A stretch of 58,037 nt of DNA. Source: Parasedimentitalea psychrophila. Its GTDB lineage: Bacteria; Pseudomonadota; Alphaproteobacteria; Rhodobacterales; Rhodobacteraceae. The stretch covers positions 1 through 58,037 of the forward strand of contig NZ_CP127248.1 of assembly GCF_030285785.1 (NCBI RefSeq), read 5' to 3'. The notes under the pieces were generated by a model that made no database searches, was not told where the DNA came from, and worked only from the letters and a program-made list of their open reading frames with translations. The stretch's first letter is position 1. Every line of letters begins with the position of its first letter. A program made the position numbers and the translations under genes. Shown one piece after another: positions 43,676 through 52,839 of the stretch.

Positions 43676-45352
43676 TTACTCGTTCAGACCCGGCGCGCCA
43701 GACAGGGTTGCCAGACAGGGTTGCCATGGCTGTAAGCTCACCACATTGCCTGCTGAAATTTCCGCACTGCCCAGTTCCGCGCCGATCTGCAGCCAGTTGC
43801 CCTTGGGCAGGGTCAGTTGGCGGCGCCTGTCGCCAAGGTTGAAAGCACAAAATAGCGTTTCAGAGCCTTGGGTTCTGACAAAACTCAAAACCCCATCTGC
43901 GGATTTCATATCTGCCAGCTCACCTTTGATGAGTGCCGGGTTGGCGCGGCGCAATGCAATGGCGCGGCGATAATGGTGCAGGATCGCATCTGGATCGACG
44001 TCCTGCACCGCCACCGCCTGGGCCAGATGCTCTGCCCCCAACGGCAACCAGGGCTTGCCAGTTGTGAACCCGCCGCTGGAGTTTGATTTTTCCCAGACCA
44101 TCGGCGTGCGGCAACCATCGCGGCCTTTGAACTGGGGCCAGAATTCAATGCCGTAGGGGTCTTGCAGGTCTTCAAAAGTGACGTCGGCCTCGCTCAGGCC
44201 CAGTTCCTCGCCCTGATACAGGCAGACGGTGCCGCGGAGGCACAGCATCATGGTGGTGAACAGGCGTTGCGCCGCTGGCGACAGATCCCAGCGCGAGGCG
44301 TGGCGCATCACGTCGTGGTTGGAGAAGGCCCAGCAAGCCCAACCGTCGGCGGCGACAGTGTTCAACCGGTCAAAGACCTCAAAAATGCGCGTCGCCGTCA
44401 ACGGCGATTGCTCAAGAAATTCAAAGGCATAACACATGTGCACAAAATCGTCGCCAGCAGTGTACTGGCCTAGGATTTCCAGCCCAAGCTGGGCATCCCC
44501 CACCTCGCCCACTGCGGCTTTGTCGGGGTATTGATCCAGCAGGCTGCGGAACCGGCGCAGGAACTCCAGGTTCTCGGGCTGGTTTTTTGAGTACAGGTGC
44601 TGCTGGTGGTTATAGGGGTTTACTGAGGGTGCGATGGTGGAATTGCGCAGCTCAAGCGGCAGCGCCGGGTTGTCGCGCAGCTGCTTGTCATGGGTGTAGA
44701 AATTGATGGTGTCCAGCCGGTAGCCATCAACGCCCCGGTCCAGCCAGAACCGGGTGGCGTCCAGCAATGCGTCCTGAACGGCCGCGCAGTGAAAGTTGAG
44801 ATCAGGCTGGGTGGTCAGGAAATTATGCAGGTAATACTGCTCGCGTCGGCTATCCCATTGCCAGGCCGGTCCGCCAAAGATCGACAGCCAATTGTTGGGC
44901 GCGGTGCCATCTGGTTTGGGGTCGGACCAGACGTACCAGTCCGCCTTGGCATTGGTCCGGCTGGCGCGGGATTCCGCGAACCAGGGGTGTTGATCCGAGC
45001 TATGCGACAGCACCAGATCAATCATCACCCGCAGGCCCAGCCGATGGGCGCTCTCAACCACCACATCAAAATCGGCCAGCGTGCCGAACATCGGGTCCAC
45101 ATCGCAGTAATCACTGACGTCGTAGCCAAAATCCTTCATCGGCGAGGTAAAGAACGGCGAAATCCAGATCGCGTCCACCCCGAGCGAGGCGATATAGGGC
45201 AGACGCCGGGCGATCCCCAGCAGATCACCAATGCCGTCGCCGGTGCTGTCTTGAAAGCTGCGCGGGTAGATCTGATAGATCACCGCGCCGCGCCACCAGT
45301 CTGGATCGGCGGTTTGGATTGGCTGAGGCGTGATTTGGGCGTCATTTGTCAT
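43676..45352 (-). CDS. aglA: Alpha-glucosidase (GH13)
   Basis: A 558-residue cytoplasmic GH13 hydrolase of the oligo-1,6-glucosidase/alpha-glucosidase group. AVIYQIYPRSFQDSTGDGIGDL begins the barrel. GVDGYRLDTINFY carries the nucleophile Asp, AAVGEVGDAQ the acid-base Glu and FSNHDVMR the third Asp. It splits maltose, trehalose or sucrose-like glucosides after uptake. The start chosen is ATG 45352 (MTNDAQITPQ); the open frame to 45499 overlaps the permease gene and looks spurious. It lies between the permease and ATPase genes, as in aglEFGAK operons. Confidence 0.92.
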   Translation of the reverse strand: MTNDAQITPQPIQTADPDWWRGAVIYQIYPRSFQDSTGDGIGDLLGIARRLPYIASLGVDAIWISPFFTSPMKDFGYDVSDYCDVDPMFGTLADFDVVVESAHRLGLRVMIDLVLSHSSDQHPWFAESRASRTNAKADWYVWSDPKPDGTAPNNWLSIFGGPAWQWDSRREQYYLHNFLTTQPDLNFHCAAVQDALLDATRFWLDRGVDGYRLDTINFYTHDKQLRDNPALPLELRNSTIAPSVNPYNHQQHLYSKNQPENLEFLRRFRSLLDQYPDKAAVGEVGDAQLGLEILGQYTAGDDFVHMCYAFEFLEQSPLTATRIFEVFDRLNTVAADGWACWAFSNHDVMRHASRWDLSPAAQRLFTTMMLCLRGTVCLYQGEELGLSEADVTFEDLQDPYGIEFWPQFKGRDGCRTPMVWEKSNSSGGFTTGKPWLPLGAEHLAQAVAVQDVDPDAILHHYRRAIALRRANPALIKGELADMKSADGVLSFVRTQGSETLFCAFNLGDRRRQLTLPKGNWLQIGAELGSAEISAGNVVSLQPWQPCLATLSGAPGLNE

Positions 45353-45377
45353 AGTCGTGTGTCCGTAAAGTCGTGTG

Positions 45378-46532
45378 TTATTTGACCGAGCCTGCCAGCA
45401 GGCCGCGCACCAGGTATTTCTGCATTGCAAAGAAGACCACCAGTGGCACCGAGATGGAGACAAAGGCCGAGGTGGCCAGGATCTCCCAGTTGCCGCCACG
45501 GGTGCCCAGCATCTCGACGATCTGTTTGGTCATCACCGTGGTCTCACCGGTTGAATCAATCAGGAACACCAGCGCCACCAGCAGGTCGTTCCAGGTCCAC
45601 AGGAACTGGAAAATGGCAAAGCTGGCCAGCGCCGGAAAGCTGAGCGGCAGCACGATGCGGGTGAAGATCTGGAAATCGGTGGCGCCATCGACGCGGGCGT
45701 TCTCAATGATGTCGCGGGGGATGCCGATCATGTAGTTGCGCAGCAGGTAGATCGCCAGCGGCAGGCCAAAACCGGTATGGGCCATCCAGGCGCCGAGATA
45801 GCCTTTGCCGATACCGATCTCGTTGTGAACCTTCAGCAGCGGGATCAGCGCCAGTTGCAGCGGCACCACCAAAAGGCCGACAATGGCGGCGATCAGCAGC
45901 GCACGACCGGGGAATTCCATCCAGGCCAGCGCATAGGCGGCAAAGGCGGCGATCAGGATCGGGATGATGGTGGCCGGAATGGTCACTGTCAGGGTGTTGA
46001 AAAACGCCTTGGCCATATTGTCGGTGGCGCCACCGCTGATCAGAATGGTTTGATAGTTCTTCAGGGTGAATTCTGGCGGCACCACGGCGGTGATGAACAC
46101 CCGAGGGCCGCGCTTGCCACTTATTTCAGTGTCACTTTCCAACCGATAATGCCCGTCGGCCTGAACCGTGAGCCGACCACCTTTGCGCAGCTCGCCCTGT
46201 TCGCCGGGCTGATAGGCGCTGATGTCACGGGCAGAGGTGCCCCAGGCAGAAATCACCGCGCTTTGTCCGGCTTTGGCGTCAAACAGGCTGCCCTCGATCA
46301 CATAGAGATCGCCGATCTGGGTCTGAGTGCCGGGGGCGGCCGTGCGCAGGGTCAGGTTTTGCTCGGTTGGGAACAGGGCGCGCCACCAGCCGCCAGAGGA
46401 GATCTGATCCGCGGTGCGGAACGAGGAAATGAACAGCCCCAGGGTTGGGAAAATCCAAAGCCCCACCAGCAGCACAACCGAGATGTGCACCGCCCAGGTC
46501 AGACCCGATTTTTGTCCGGCAATCGAATTCAT
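45378..46532 (-). CDS. aglG: Alpha-glucoside ABC transporter permease
   Basis: A 384-residue inner-membrane permease of the MalG type. The first transmembrane helix is at about 14-33. A roughly 120-residue periplasmic segment (40-150) follows, longer than in usual MalG, then five helices with the EAA-type coupling motif (ENARVDGATDFQIFTRIVLPLS). It has a C-terminal helix and ends in GLLAGSVK. The 11-base gap to the upstream permease indicates one transcript. Specificity for alpha-glucosides is inferred from operon context. Confidence 0.9.
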   Translation of the reverse strand: MNSIAGQKSGLTWAVHISVVLLVGLWIFPTLGLFISSFRTADQISSGGWWRALFPTEQNLTLRTAAPGTQTQIGDLYVIEGSLFDAKAGQSAVISAWGTSARDISAYQPGEQGELRKGGRLTVQADGHYRLESDTEISGKRGPRVFITAVVPPEFTLKNYQTILISGGATDNMAKAFFNTLTVTIPATIIPILIAAFAAYALAWMEFPGRALLIAAIVGLLVVPLQLALIPLLKVHNEIGIGKGYLGAWMAHTGFGLPLAIYLLRNYMIGIPRDIIENARVDGATDFQIFTRIVLPLSFPALASFAIFQFLWTWNDLLVALVFLIDSTGETTVMTKQIVEMLGTRGGNWEILATSAFVSISVPLVVFFAMQKYLVRGLLAGSVK

Positions 46533-46543
46533 CGCAGGTCTCC

Positions 46544-47563
46544 TTAGCGCATTTCACGGCGGGCGTTGTAGACGTTCCAGATCAGGATCGGCGACACCAG
46601 CAGCATGATCACCATGGCGCTGGCCGAGCCGACCCCCCAGTCATTGGCGCGGAACAGTTTGTCGAACATGTAATTGGCCAGCACCTGGGTCTGCCATTGG
46701 CCATTGGTCATCGCAAAAACGATGTCGAAGACCTTGAGCACCACAATGGTGATGGTGGTCCAGACCACCACGATGGTGCCGGTGATCTGTGGCAACTTGA
46801 TGCGAAAGAACACCTGAAACGGGTTGGCGCCGTCAACAATGGCCGCTTCGATGGTGTCTTCGGGCACCCCGCGCAGCGCCGCCGACAGGATCACCATGGC
46901 AAAGCCGGTCTGGATCCAGATCAGCACCGCCATCAGGAAGAAGCTGTTCCAGAACGGAATGGTCAGCCATTGCTGCGCCTCGGCACCGCCAAAATAGATA
47001 TAGATCGCATTCAGCACGCCGATTTGTTCGGTGCCCGGCGGGCGGGCGTCATAGACCAGTTTCCAGATCACCGCCGCCCCGACAAAGGAAATGGCCATCG
47101 GCATGAATATCAGTGACTTGGCAATGTTGCCCCAGCCAATACGGTCGGTCAGCTGCGCCGCCAGCAGGCCAAAGGCGGTTGATCCTGCAGGCACCACCAG
47201 CAGCCAGAGGAAGTTATTGCTCAGTGCCTCCCAGAATTTATCCTCGCCCAGCATCTGGCGGTAATTGTCCAAGCCGACAAAGGCAGAGCCGCCGCCGGGC
47301 AGACGTTCCGTCAATGACAGGCGCAGGGTCTCAAAAACCGGATAGGCCAGATACAGCCCCAGCGCCAGCAGAGCAGGCAGCAGGAACAGCCAGGGCCGGA
47401 TGATATTGGCGCGGCGAATATTGCGGGCGATATGGGTGCCGCGGGCGGGAAATATCACCTGATCCAGGATGATGTTGGACAGGTAGAAATAGCCAACGCA
47501 GCCGCCGACACCAAAGGCGATGGTCAGAAGTCCTTGCAGGGCTGGATGCATATCGGGGTCCAC
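46544..47563 (-). CDS. aglF: Alpha-glucoside ABC transporter permease
   Basis: A 339-residue permease of the MalF type with about eight transmembrane segments. It has an early short hydrophobic N-terminus (GLLTIAFGVGGCVGYFYLS) and the EAA motif EAAIVDGANPFQVFFRIKLPQI. It pairs with the downstream permease to form the channel. The gap to the binding-protein gene is 67 bases. The start ATG 47563 is followed by DPDMHPALQG. Confidence 0.9.
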   Translation of the reverse strand: MDPDMHPALQGLLTIAFGVGGCVGYFYLSNIILDQVIFPARGTHIARNIRRANIIRPWLFLLPALLALGLYLAYPVFETLRLSLTERLPGGGSAFVGLDNYRQMLGEDKFWEALSNNFLWLLVVPAGSTAFGLLAAQLTDRIGWGNIAKSLIFMPMAISFVGAAVIWKLVYDARPPGTEQIGVLNAIYIYFGGAEAQQWLTIPFWNSFFLMAVLIWIQTGFAMVILSAALRGVPEDTIEAAIVDGANPFQVFFRIKLPQITGTIVVVWTTITIVVLKVFDIVFAMTNGQWQTQVLANYMFDKLFRANDWGVGSASAMVIMLLVSPILIWNVYNARREMR

Positions 47564-47630
47564 GCGGTGACTGGGTTGCAGTAAGGCCGCCCGACAAAAC
47601 AGGGCGACCTTTGGTTTATGGGTGCTGCGC

Positions 47631-48983
47631 TTACTTCAGCGCATCCCAGGATTTCTGGATGTCGGCCGCCGCATCGGCAGCTGATTTGCCACCGGCATAA
47701 TCCACCATGCCGGTCCAGAACGATCCGGCACCAACACCGCCCGGCATCAGATCCGATGCGTCAAAGCGGAAAGTGTCAGCTGACAACAGGATTTCTCCCA
47801 TCTTTTTAAGGGTTTCGGTGGCGTAGACCTCGGTGTTCACCCCCTTGTGTGGCGTCAGGAAGCCCTGCTGCGCCATCCACAACTCGTGCGCGATGGGGGA
47901 TTTGAGGAATTCCATCAAAGCCCGGGCACCTTTGGAGTCATTGGTGATCGACCACAGGGTCCCTGCCCCCAGAACCGGACTGCCAAGATCCTTTTCGGCG
48001 TAGGCCGGGAAGTAGAAGAAATCAGCGTCTGCGCCCACTTCGGTCCCGTCCGGAAAGAAGGCCGGAATGAACGAGGCCTGACGGTGCATCAAACACTGCG
48101 CCGGGCTGGAGAACAGCCCCTTGGGGCTGTCACGGAAATCGGTCGAGGCAACAGCAGCGGCCCCCCCCGAGACATAGTCATCGTTACGGGCAAAATAGCC
48201 AAACTCTTCGATGGCAGCGACAACGCGGGCGTCGGTGAAGGGGATCTCGTTTGAGACCCATTGGTCATAGACCGCAGGCGCCTGGGTGCGCAGCATCAGG
48301 TCTTCGACCCAGTCAGTGGCTGGCCAGCCGGTGGCGCCGCCAGATCCCAGACCAATACACCAGGGGGTGTTGCCGTCGGCGACCATCTGATCTGTCAGCG
48401 CCTTCAGGTCTTCCATCGAGGCGGGCACATCATAGCCAAAGTCCTCAAAGTTTTCGGGCACGTACCAAACCAGCGATTTCACATCGATCTTGAAGAACAT
48501 GCCGTAGAGATCGTCACCGCCATCCGGGCCGGCGAAGGTGCTGAGATCCACCCAGGAGCTGCCAGCCGCATAGTTGTCACGCACCCAATCAGCGGTGTCG
48601 CTGCCCAGCGGCGCAAGAAAGCCGCGCGATGCCATATCTGCGGCAAGTCCGGGCTGCGGGAAGATTGCAACGTTGGGGGCTGAACCGGCTTCGGCATCCA
48701 CCATGATCTGCTGCTCAAAGCTGTCAGAGCCGACATAGCGAATGTCAGCACCGGTGGCCTCGCCAAAATAGGCCAGTACGTTTTCGGCCAGCTCCTGATC
48801 CGGGCCCAGCCAGGGACCAAAGACAGTGACCTGTTCCCCGTCCAGTTGCATCGACTTCAGGGCCTCATAGCTTTGCCAGTTGAAATCACCCTCTCCAACT
48901 GGAAACAGCATTTTACCCTCGGCGTAAGCCAGCCCCGACGACAGTGCTAAGATACCCGCTGCTGCGAGAAGCTTGGTTTTCAT
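47631..48983 (-). CDS. aglE: Alpha-glucoside-binding periplasmic protein
   Basis: A 450-residue family 1 sugar-binding protein. The Sec signal peptide MKTKLLAAAGILALSSGLAYA is followed by the mature start EGKMLFPVG. The binding lobes contain features such as GLGSGGATGWPATDWVEDLML and VSGGAAAVASTDFRDSP. It captures alpha-glucosides in the periplasm and hands them to the permease pair. It is the first gene of the operon, with a 236-base control region to the divergent LacI-type gene. A run of eight C (plus strand) lies inside the gene at about 48161-48168. Confidence 0.92.
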   Translation of the reverse strand: MKTKLLAAAGILALSSGLAYAEGKMLFPVGEGDFNWQSYEALKSMQLDGEQVTVFGPWLGPDQELAENVLAYFGEATGADIRYVGSDSFEQQIMVDAEAGSAPNVAIFPQPGLAADMASRGFLAPLGSDTADWVRDNYAAGSSWVDLSTFAGPDGGDDLYGMFFKIDVKSLVWYVPENFEDFGYDVPASMEDLKALTDQMVADGNTPWCIGLGSGGATGWPATDWVEDLMLRTQAPAVYDQWVSNEIPFTDARVVAAIEEFGYFARNDDYVSGGAAAVASTDFRDSPKGLFSSPAQCLMHRQASFIPAFFPDGTEVGADADFFYFPAYAEKDLGSPVLGAGTLWSITNDSKGARALMEFLKSPIAHELWMAQQGFLTPHKGVNTEVYATETLKKMGEILLSADTFRFDASDLMPGGVGAGSFWTGMVDYAGGKSAADAAADIQKSWDALK

Positions 48984-49044
48984 GATTGATCCTCCCTTAC
49001 CGCGCTGACCCAGCGCATGGTCTAGTCCGGCTCTGGCACATCAT

Positions 49045-49210
49045 CCAAAGCGATTTGGTAATGGAAAAGTTCAGGATTCCATTGGCTCTGTCAATGGTGA
49101 ATGTAATTTGGGCATAAAAATAACAGGCTCATCAGCCGCAACTATCTGGATAATGCGCTTTGACCTGGCCTGGTCAGCAGGTTAAGTTGGCAAAATTGAT
49201 AGCGCTTTGG
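49045..49210. promoter_or_regulatory. Candidate LacI-type operators between aglE and its regulator
   Basis: Three related sites: CCAAAGCGATTTGG (49045-49058, arms perfectly inverted), ATGCGCTTTGA (about 49153-49163) and AGCGCTTTGG (49201-49210). They share GCTTTGG/A and resemble LacI/CcpA-family operators. The third lies 10 bases before the regulator's start codon, which suggests autoregulation. Confidence 0.55.
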
Positions 49211-49219
49211 AAAACACAA

Positions 49220-50251
49220 ATGAACCTCAAGGATCTGGCTGCCCTTCTTGGATTGTCACAAACCACGGTGAGCCGGGCGCTGAACGGCTATCCCGAAGTC
49301 AGCGAGGCAACCCGACAACGGGTTGCGGCGGCGGCGGAAAAACACAGCTACCGGCCAAATACCCGCGCCAAGGGGCTGGCCACCGGTCGCGCAATGGCGA
49401 TCGGCCATGTCATCCCAATTTCTGCGCAGCACGAAATGGTGAACCCGGTTTTTGGTGATTTCATTGCCGGAGCCGGTGAGGCTTATGCGGCGGCGGGCTA
49501 CGACATGGTGCTGTCCCTGGTGCAGGACAATCAGGAGGAGCGGGTTTATCGCGACATGTTTGCCAAGGGCAACGTCGACGGCATCGTTGTCCACGCGCCT
49601 GAGATGCGGGATCGACGCATTGCTCTGTTGCTGGAAATTGGCTTGCCTTTTGCCGTTCACGGTCGCGCCTCAGAGATCACAACCCCTTACAATTGGCTGG
49701 ACGTGAACAACAAGAGCGCCTTTCAGCGGGCGACGGATTTCCTGATTGACCTGGGCCACCGGCGCATTGCTCTGCTCAACGGTCTTGAGACCATGGATTT
49801 TGCCCACAGACGCCGGGCTGGCTATGTTGAGGCCTTGTTGAGCCGTGACCTTGCCGTCGATCCACAGTTGATGCGAAGCGAAGAGATGACTGAAACCTAC
49901 GGCTATCAGGCGGTGCGCCAGATGATGAAGCTGGCCGAACCGCCAACCGCCTATCTGGTGTCGTCAATGATCTCGGCGATCGGCGTACGGCGGGCAATTC
50001 ACGACGCCGGGCTGGTCATGGGGCGGGATATATCCGTCATCACCCATGACGATGATCTGTCCTATCTCAGAAACGGTGACGATGTCGCGCTGTTTACCGC
50101 AACCCGCTCCTCGGTGCGCGACGCCGGGCGGCAGCTGGCACAGATTCTGATCGAGCAGATCTCTGATCCCCAGCATGCCCCAAGAACCAAATTGCTGGAG
50201 GCAGACCTGACAGTGGGACGCTCCACCGGTGCAAATACGCAAGGCCGCTGA
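49220..50251 (+). CDS. aglR: LacI-family repressor of the alpha-glucoside operon
   Basis: A 343-residue LacI/GalR regulator. The N-terminal helix-turn-helix is MNLKDLAALLGLSQTTVSRALNG (1-23) with the hinge RPNTRAKGLATGR. A periplasmic-binding-like effector domain follows (about 60-330, with HRRIALLNGLETM and VITHDDDL). The start is ATG 49220; the open frame from 49160 is upstream leader. It is divergent from the agl operon with operator-like palindromes between. The likely role is repression relieved by an alpha-glucoside. The symbol is given by synteny. Confidence 0.85.
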   Translation: MNLKDLAALLGLSQTTVSRALNGYPEVSEATRQRVAAAAEKHSYRPNTRAKGLATGRAMAIGHVIPISAQHEMVNPVFGDFIAGAGEAYAAAGYDMVLSLVQDNQEERVYRDMFAKGNVDGIVVHAPEMRDRRIALLLEIGLPFAVHGRASEITTPYNWLDVNNKSAFQRATDFLIDLGHRRIALLNGLETMDFAHRRRAGYVEALLSRDLAVDPQLMRSEEMTETYGYQAVRQMMKLAEPPTAYLVSSMISAIGVRRAIHDAGLVMGRDISVITHDDDLSYLRNGDDVALFTATRSSVRDAGRQLAQILIEQISDPQHAPRTKLLEADLTVGRSTGANTQGR

Positions 50252-50426
50252 TGCAAGGCCCCTGCCCCTGCCCCGGCAGAGCTCGGCGCCAGTTGCCGTT
50301 TCCGGCTCAACATCGCTTGGAGTTTTTGATCTTCACGGTCAAACGGCGCCGCACCCTCTGACCGTATTTGATAATCCATTGGCACCTGCCCTCTGGCTAT
50401 GAAATCGGAGCCTCAGGCCTTAAAGG

Positions 50427-50481
50427 CCCAAAACCTGGTATTTGCCAAAACTCAAGGCATTGAAAACTAACAGGTTTTGGG
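50427..50481. repeat. Perfect 11-bp inverted repeat across the repC stop codon
   Basis: CCCAAAACCTG (50427-50437) and CAGGTTTTGGG (50471-50481) are exact reverse complements with a 33-base spacer. The second arm covers the last codons of repC. It could terminate repC transcription or be a binding site. A smaller hairpin, GGCCTTAAAGGCC, precedes it. Confidence 0.75.
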
Positions 50482-51648
50482 ATTGTCAGCTGACAATTTC
50501 AGCCCATTACTGGCGGCAGACAGCGCATTTAGCATTGGCAGCACTGAAAACTGACCTGATCGGGCCTTTTGCGTCAATCGCCGCAGATAGGCGCCGGGAC
50601 TGCGAATATCACCCAATCGCTGCAGAATGCATAACACCACCGTCGCCGCCTGCCGTCGTCCCATAGCCGCGCGGGCCTCTTGCAGCACCGGCAGATCAAT
50701 ACCTATCATCGGCGACAGGTTCTCGGTCACCCGGTCCAGATCCTGCCATTGGTGCACCGGCTCTGGGTAAAAACTCTGGAATTCGGGGCAAGCGTTGAGA
50801 ACCTGCGCAAGATCTGCCTCAGTCTTGGCTTTCTTAGCTTGCTTGGGTTTTTCCGTGTCGCTGGCCTTGGCGATTTGGTGAGCGTCCCTTTCAGAGTCAA
50901 AAGTATATTCTATTGAATCCTGTATGTGCCGCTCATTATGGCTGTCAGCGGCGCTCATTTTAGCAAACGCGGTTTCTTCGACGGCAGCGACCTGTTGGCT
51001 GCACTGCACTGTGACGGCCTCTTGCAACTGCTGGTGCAAAGCGATGAGTGTGGCCTCGTCAGGCTTGCGGCGCAGGCTGAGACGGGCCTCTTCAAGCAAT
51101 GATGAGGCGGCGCCCTGCCCGGCCTCGATCAGCGCCAGCCGCAGAGCGGCAATATGGTCGCGCAGGACCCTTAGGCGCTGTTGTTGCAGATCGGCCTGGT
51201 GGGCCACCAAGAACAGCTGCTGCGCATGGCGCGCCAAGGGCGACAGATCAAAGCCAAAGGCCAGCGATATACCCTGCCCCACCCGACGGGCAAACCGCTT
51301 GCCATTGGGGCTGCTGTGACGGCTGACAATACCAAGTGTCACCAGCTGTGACAGGTGCCGCCTGAGGGTGCTTTCGGGCATGCCGTTAAGCCGGTCTGAC
51401 AGGGTGCGGTTGGAGGGAAACACAATGGCGCTTCCCGGCTCAGATGTGATGTCACGATCGGGCAGAAACGTCATCAGTGCCTTGAGCACCGTCAGGTTGC
51501 GGTGGGACAGGTCAAAGTCCGGCGCCGCTTTGGTCAGCGCCGCCAGCAGATCCCATTTGTCAAAATCACTCTGGGTGGGGGCGGCTTGGTCTGGCGTCAG
51601 GACATAGGTCTCTGACCGCCCAAACGGCGTTTGGGTCGTATTCTGCAT
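50467..51648 (-). CDS. repC: RepC replication initiator of a repABC replicon
   Basis: A 393-residue RepC-family initiator. Hallmarks are KWDLLAALTKAAPDFDLSHR, FPSNRTLSDRLNGMPESTLRRH (winged-helix DNA-binding part) and SPNGKRFARRVGQG (about 110-125). The C-terminal domain (KARSGQFSVLPMLNAL) is typical. RepC binds the origin, which in this class lies within repC. An AT-rich stretch at about 50890-50945 is the best origin candidate. The start ATG 51648 has only a weak ribosome-binding site, as expected for a gene limited by antisense RNA. It follows repB after 180 bases, the spacer that holds the antisense RNA. Confidence 0.93.
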   Translation of the reverse strand: MQNTTQTPFGRSETYVLTPDQAAPTQSDFDKWDLLAALTKAAPDFDLSHRNLTVLKALMTFLPDRDITSEPGSAIVFPSNRTLSDRLNGMPESTLRRHLSQLVTLGIVSRHSSPNGKRFARRVGQGISLAFGFDLSPLARHAQQLFLVAHQADLQQQRLRVLRDHIAALRLALIEAGQGAASSLLEEARLSLRRKPDEATLIALHQQLQEAVTVQCSQQVAAVEETAFAKMSAADSHNERHIQDSIEYTFDSERDAHQIAKASDTEKPKQAKKAKTEADLAQVLNACPEFQSFYPEPVHQWQDLDRVTENLSPMIGIDLPVLQEARAAMGRRQAATVVLCILQRLGDIRSPGAYLRRLTQKARSGQFSVLPMLNALSAASNGLKLSADNPKTC

Positions 51649-51698
51649 ATTTAATTCACGATAGGCATAGTTTCCCCGGCTCCACGCGATACGCAGAG

Positions 51699-51727
51699 TT
51701 GACAGATATGATTCGGAGCGGCTATTT
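51699..51727 (+). promoter_or_regulatory. Candidate promoter of the antisense RNA
   Basis: A perfect -35 TTGACA (51699-51704), then 17 bases, then a -10-like CTATTT (51722-51727). It points opposite to repABC transcription, upstream of the terminator hairpin at 51751-51787. Confidence 0.6.
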
Positions 51728-51733
51728 CAAAGG

Positions 51734-51787
51734 TGCGAAGATTGATAATGGCCTTCCGGGATGATCATCCTGGGGGGCTTTTATTTT
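51734..51787 (+). ncRNA. repABC counter-transcribed RNA (incompatibility RNA)
   Basis: A predicted 54-nucleotide RNA in the repB-repC spacer, antisense to repABC mRNA. It ends in an intrinsic terminator built on CCGGGATGATCATCCTGG (51756-51773), followed by TTTTATTTT (51779-51787). Size, place, direction and terminator match the known small antisense RNAs of repABC plasmids, which limit RepC synthesis and determine incompatibility. Transcript ends are estimated. Confidence 0.75.
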
Positions 51788-51828
51788 GCCGTCTGCTCGT
51801 GCCTCCTCTGTGTTGCACTTGGTTTTTG

Positions 51829-52839
51829 TCAGTCGTCTGTCCGCTGATCTTTCCAACGGTTGTGAAGCTCGCTCACCAGGGCCTCGGCATGGGTGTTGAA
51901 CCACTCGTCAAAGCCGTCAGCGGTGCGCGATGGGATGTTCAGGGTCAGGCCTTTGGTGGTCTTGCGCAGATCCGCCAGCGCCTTGCCATCGTCGCTGCGC
52001 AGGGTGCGCGGTTTGGCGCGGGCAGGGGGGGTCACCTGCGCCTCTGGCTTGGTCTCGGCAGCAGCCAGCACCGCCTCAAACCGCGCGTCGGATTCCAGCG
52101 TCAGAAATTCGGGGCGGCTCATCAGGGCGGCAGCGCGGCTGGCACCGCCGGCTAGCTCACGGGCCTTGGCCAGCGCCATCCAGCGTTCGCGACCAATACC
52201 AGGGGCCGAGCCGATCTGGCGCAGAAAGGGCAGCGGGAAGGCGGTTCCCACCTTCAGCATCCGCGACACCATGGGCTGGTCGATTGACAGGGCGGCGGCA
52301 ATTGTCTGCCGTTCATAACCCGCCTCTTGCAGCTGGGCCGCGAATGAGGCTTTTTCGATAAACGACAGATCCTGCCGCGAGGTGTTTTCCTGGCCCTGGG
52401 CCATCACCAGCGCATGGTCATCCAGTTGCCGCACCAGCGCCTTGACCGGTTGGCCCAGGCCCTTGAGCGCCTGCAAGCGGCGGCGGCCATAGACGATTTC
52501 ATAGCGCCCGGTCTGTTTGGGGTGCGGCCGCAACAACACCGGCACCTGCTGACCATAGATGCGCAGGCTTTCGGTGAGCTGCCTTTGGGCGCCGCTGTCC
52601 AGCCCAAGACGATCCTCATAACCGGCGTCGTCGATCAGCGCGCAGTCAATCTCCTGTACGGCGTTTTCCTGCAGCTTGGTCAGCGACGATTGCAGCGCCC
52701 CAACTGCGCCGCGCGGCCTCATTCTGGCGATTGGCGCGGCGGGTTTAGCGGCGGGCTTGTCGGTTGATTGAGCGGCCAAGCCGGTTGGTTGGCTTGTGGG
52801 CTTGTTGATTGCGGTAGTGAGAATGCCTTTGCGGGCCAT
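51829..52839 (-). CDS. repB: RepB (ParB-type partition protein)
   Basis: A 336-residue ParB/RepB protein. The N-terminal arm MARKGILTTAINK is typical of RepB. A ParB nuclease-like domain follows (about 70-170: QQVPVLLRPHPKQTGRYEIVYGRRR; QENTSRQDLSFIEKASFA), with a helix-turn-helix (RQTIAAALSIDQPMVSRMLKV, about 178-198). It binds parS sites and links the plasmid to RepA. The start ATG 52839 shares a base with the RepA stop (TAATG); an alternative ATG lies at 52851. It is middle gene of the cassette. Confidence 0.93.
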   Translation of the reverse strand: MARKGILTTAINKPTSQPTGLAAQSTDKPAAKPAAPIARMRPRGAVGALQSSLTKLQENAVQEIDCALIDDAGYEDRLGLDSGAQRQLTESLRIYGQQVPVLLRPHPKQTGRYEIVYGRRRLQALKGLGQPVKALVRQLDDHALVMAQGQENTSRQDLSFIEKASFAAQLQEAGYERQTIAAALSIDQPMVSRMLKVGTAFPLPFLRQIGSAPGIGRERWMALAKARELAGGASRAAALMSRPEFLTLESDARFEAVLAAAETKPEAQVTPPARAKPRTLRSDDGKALADLRKTTKGLTLNIPSRTADGFDEWFNTHAEALVSELHNRWKDQRTDD

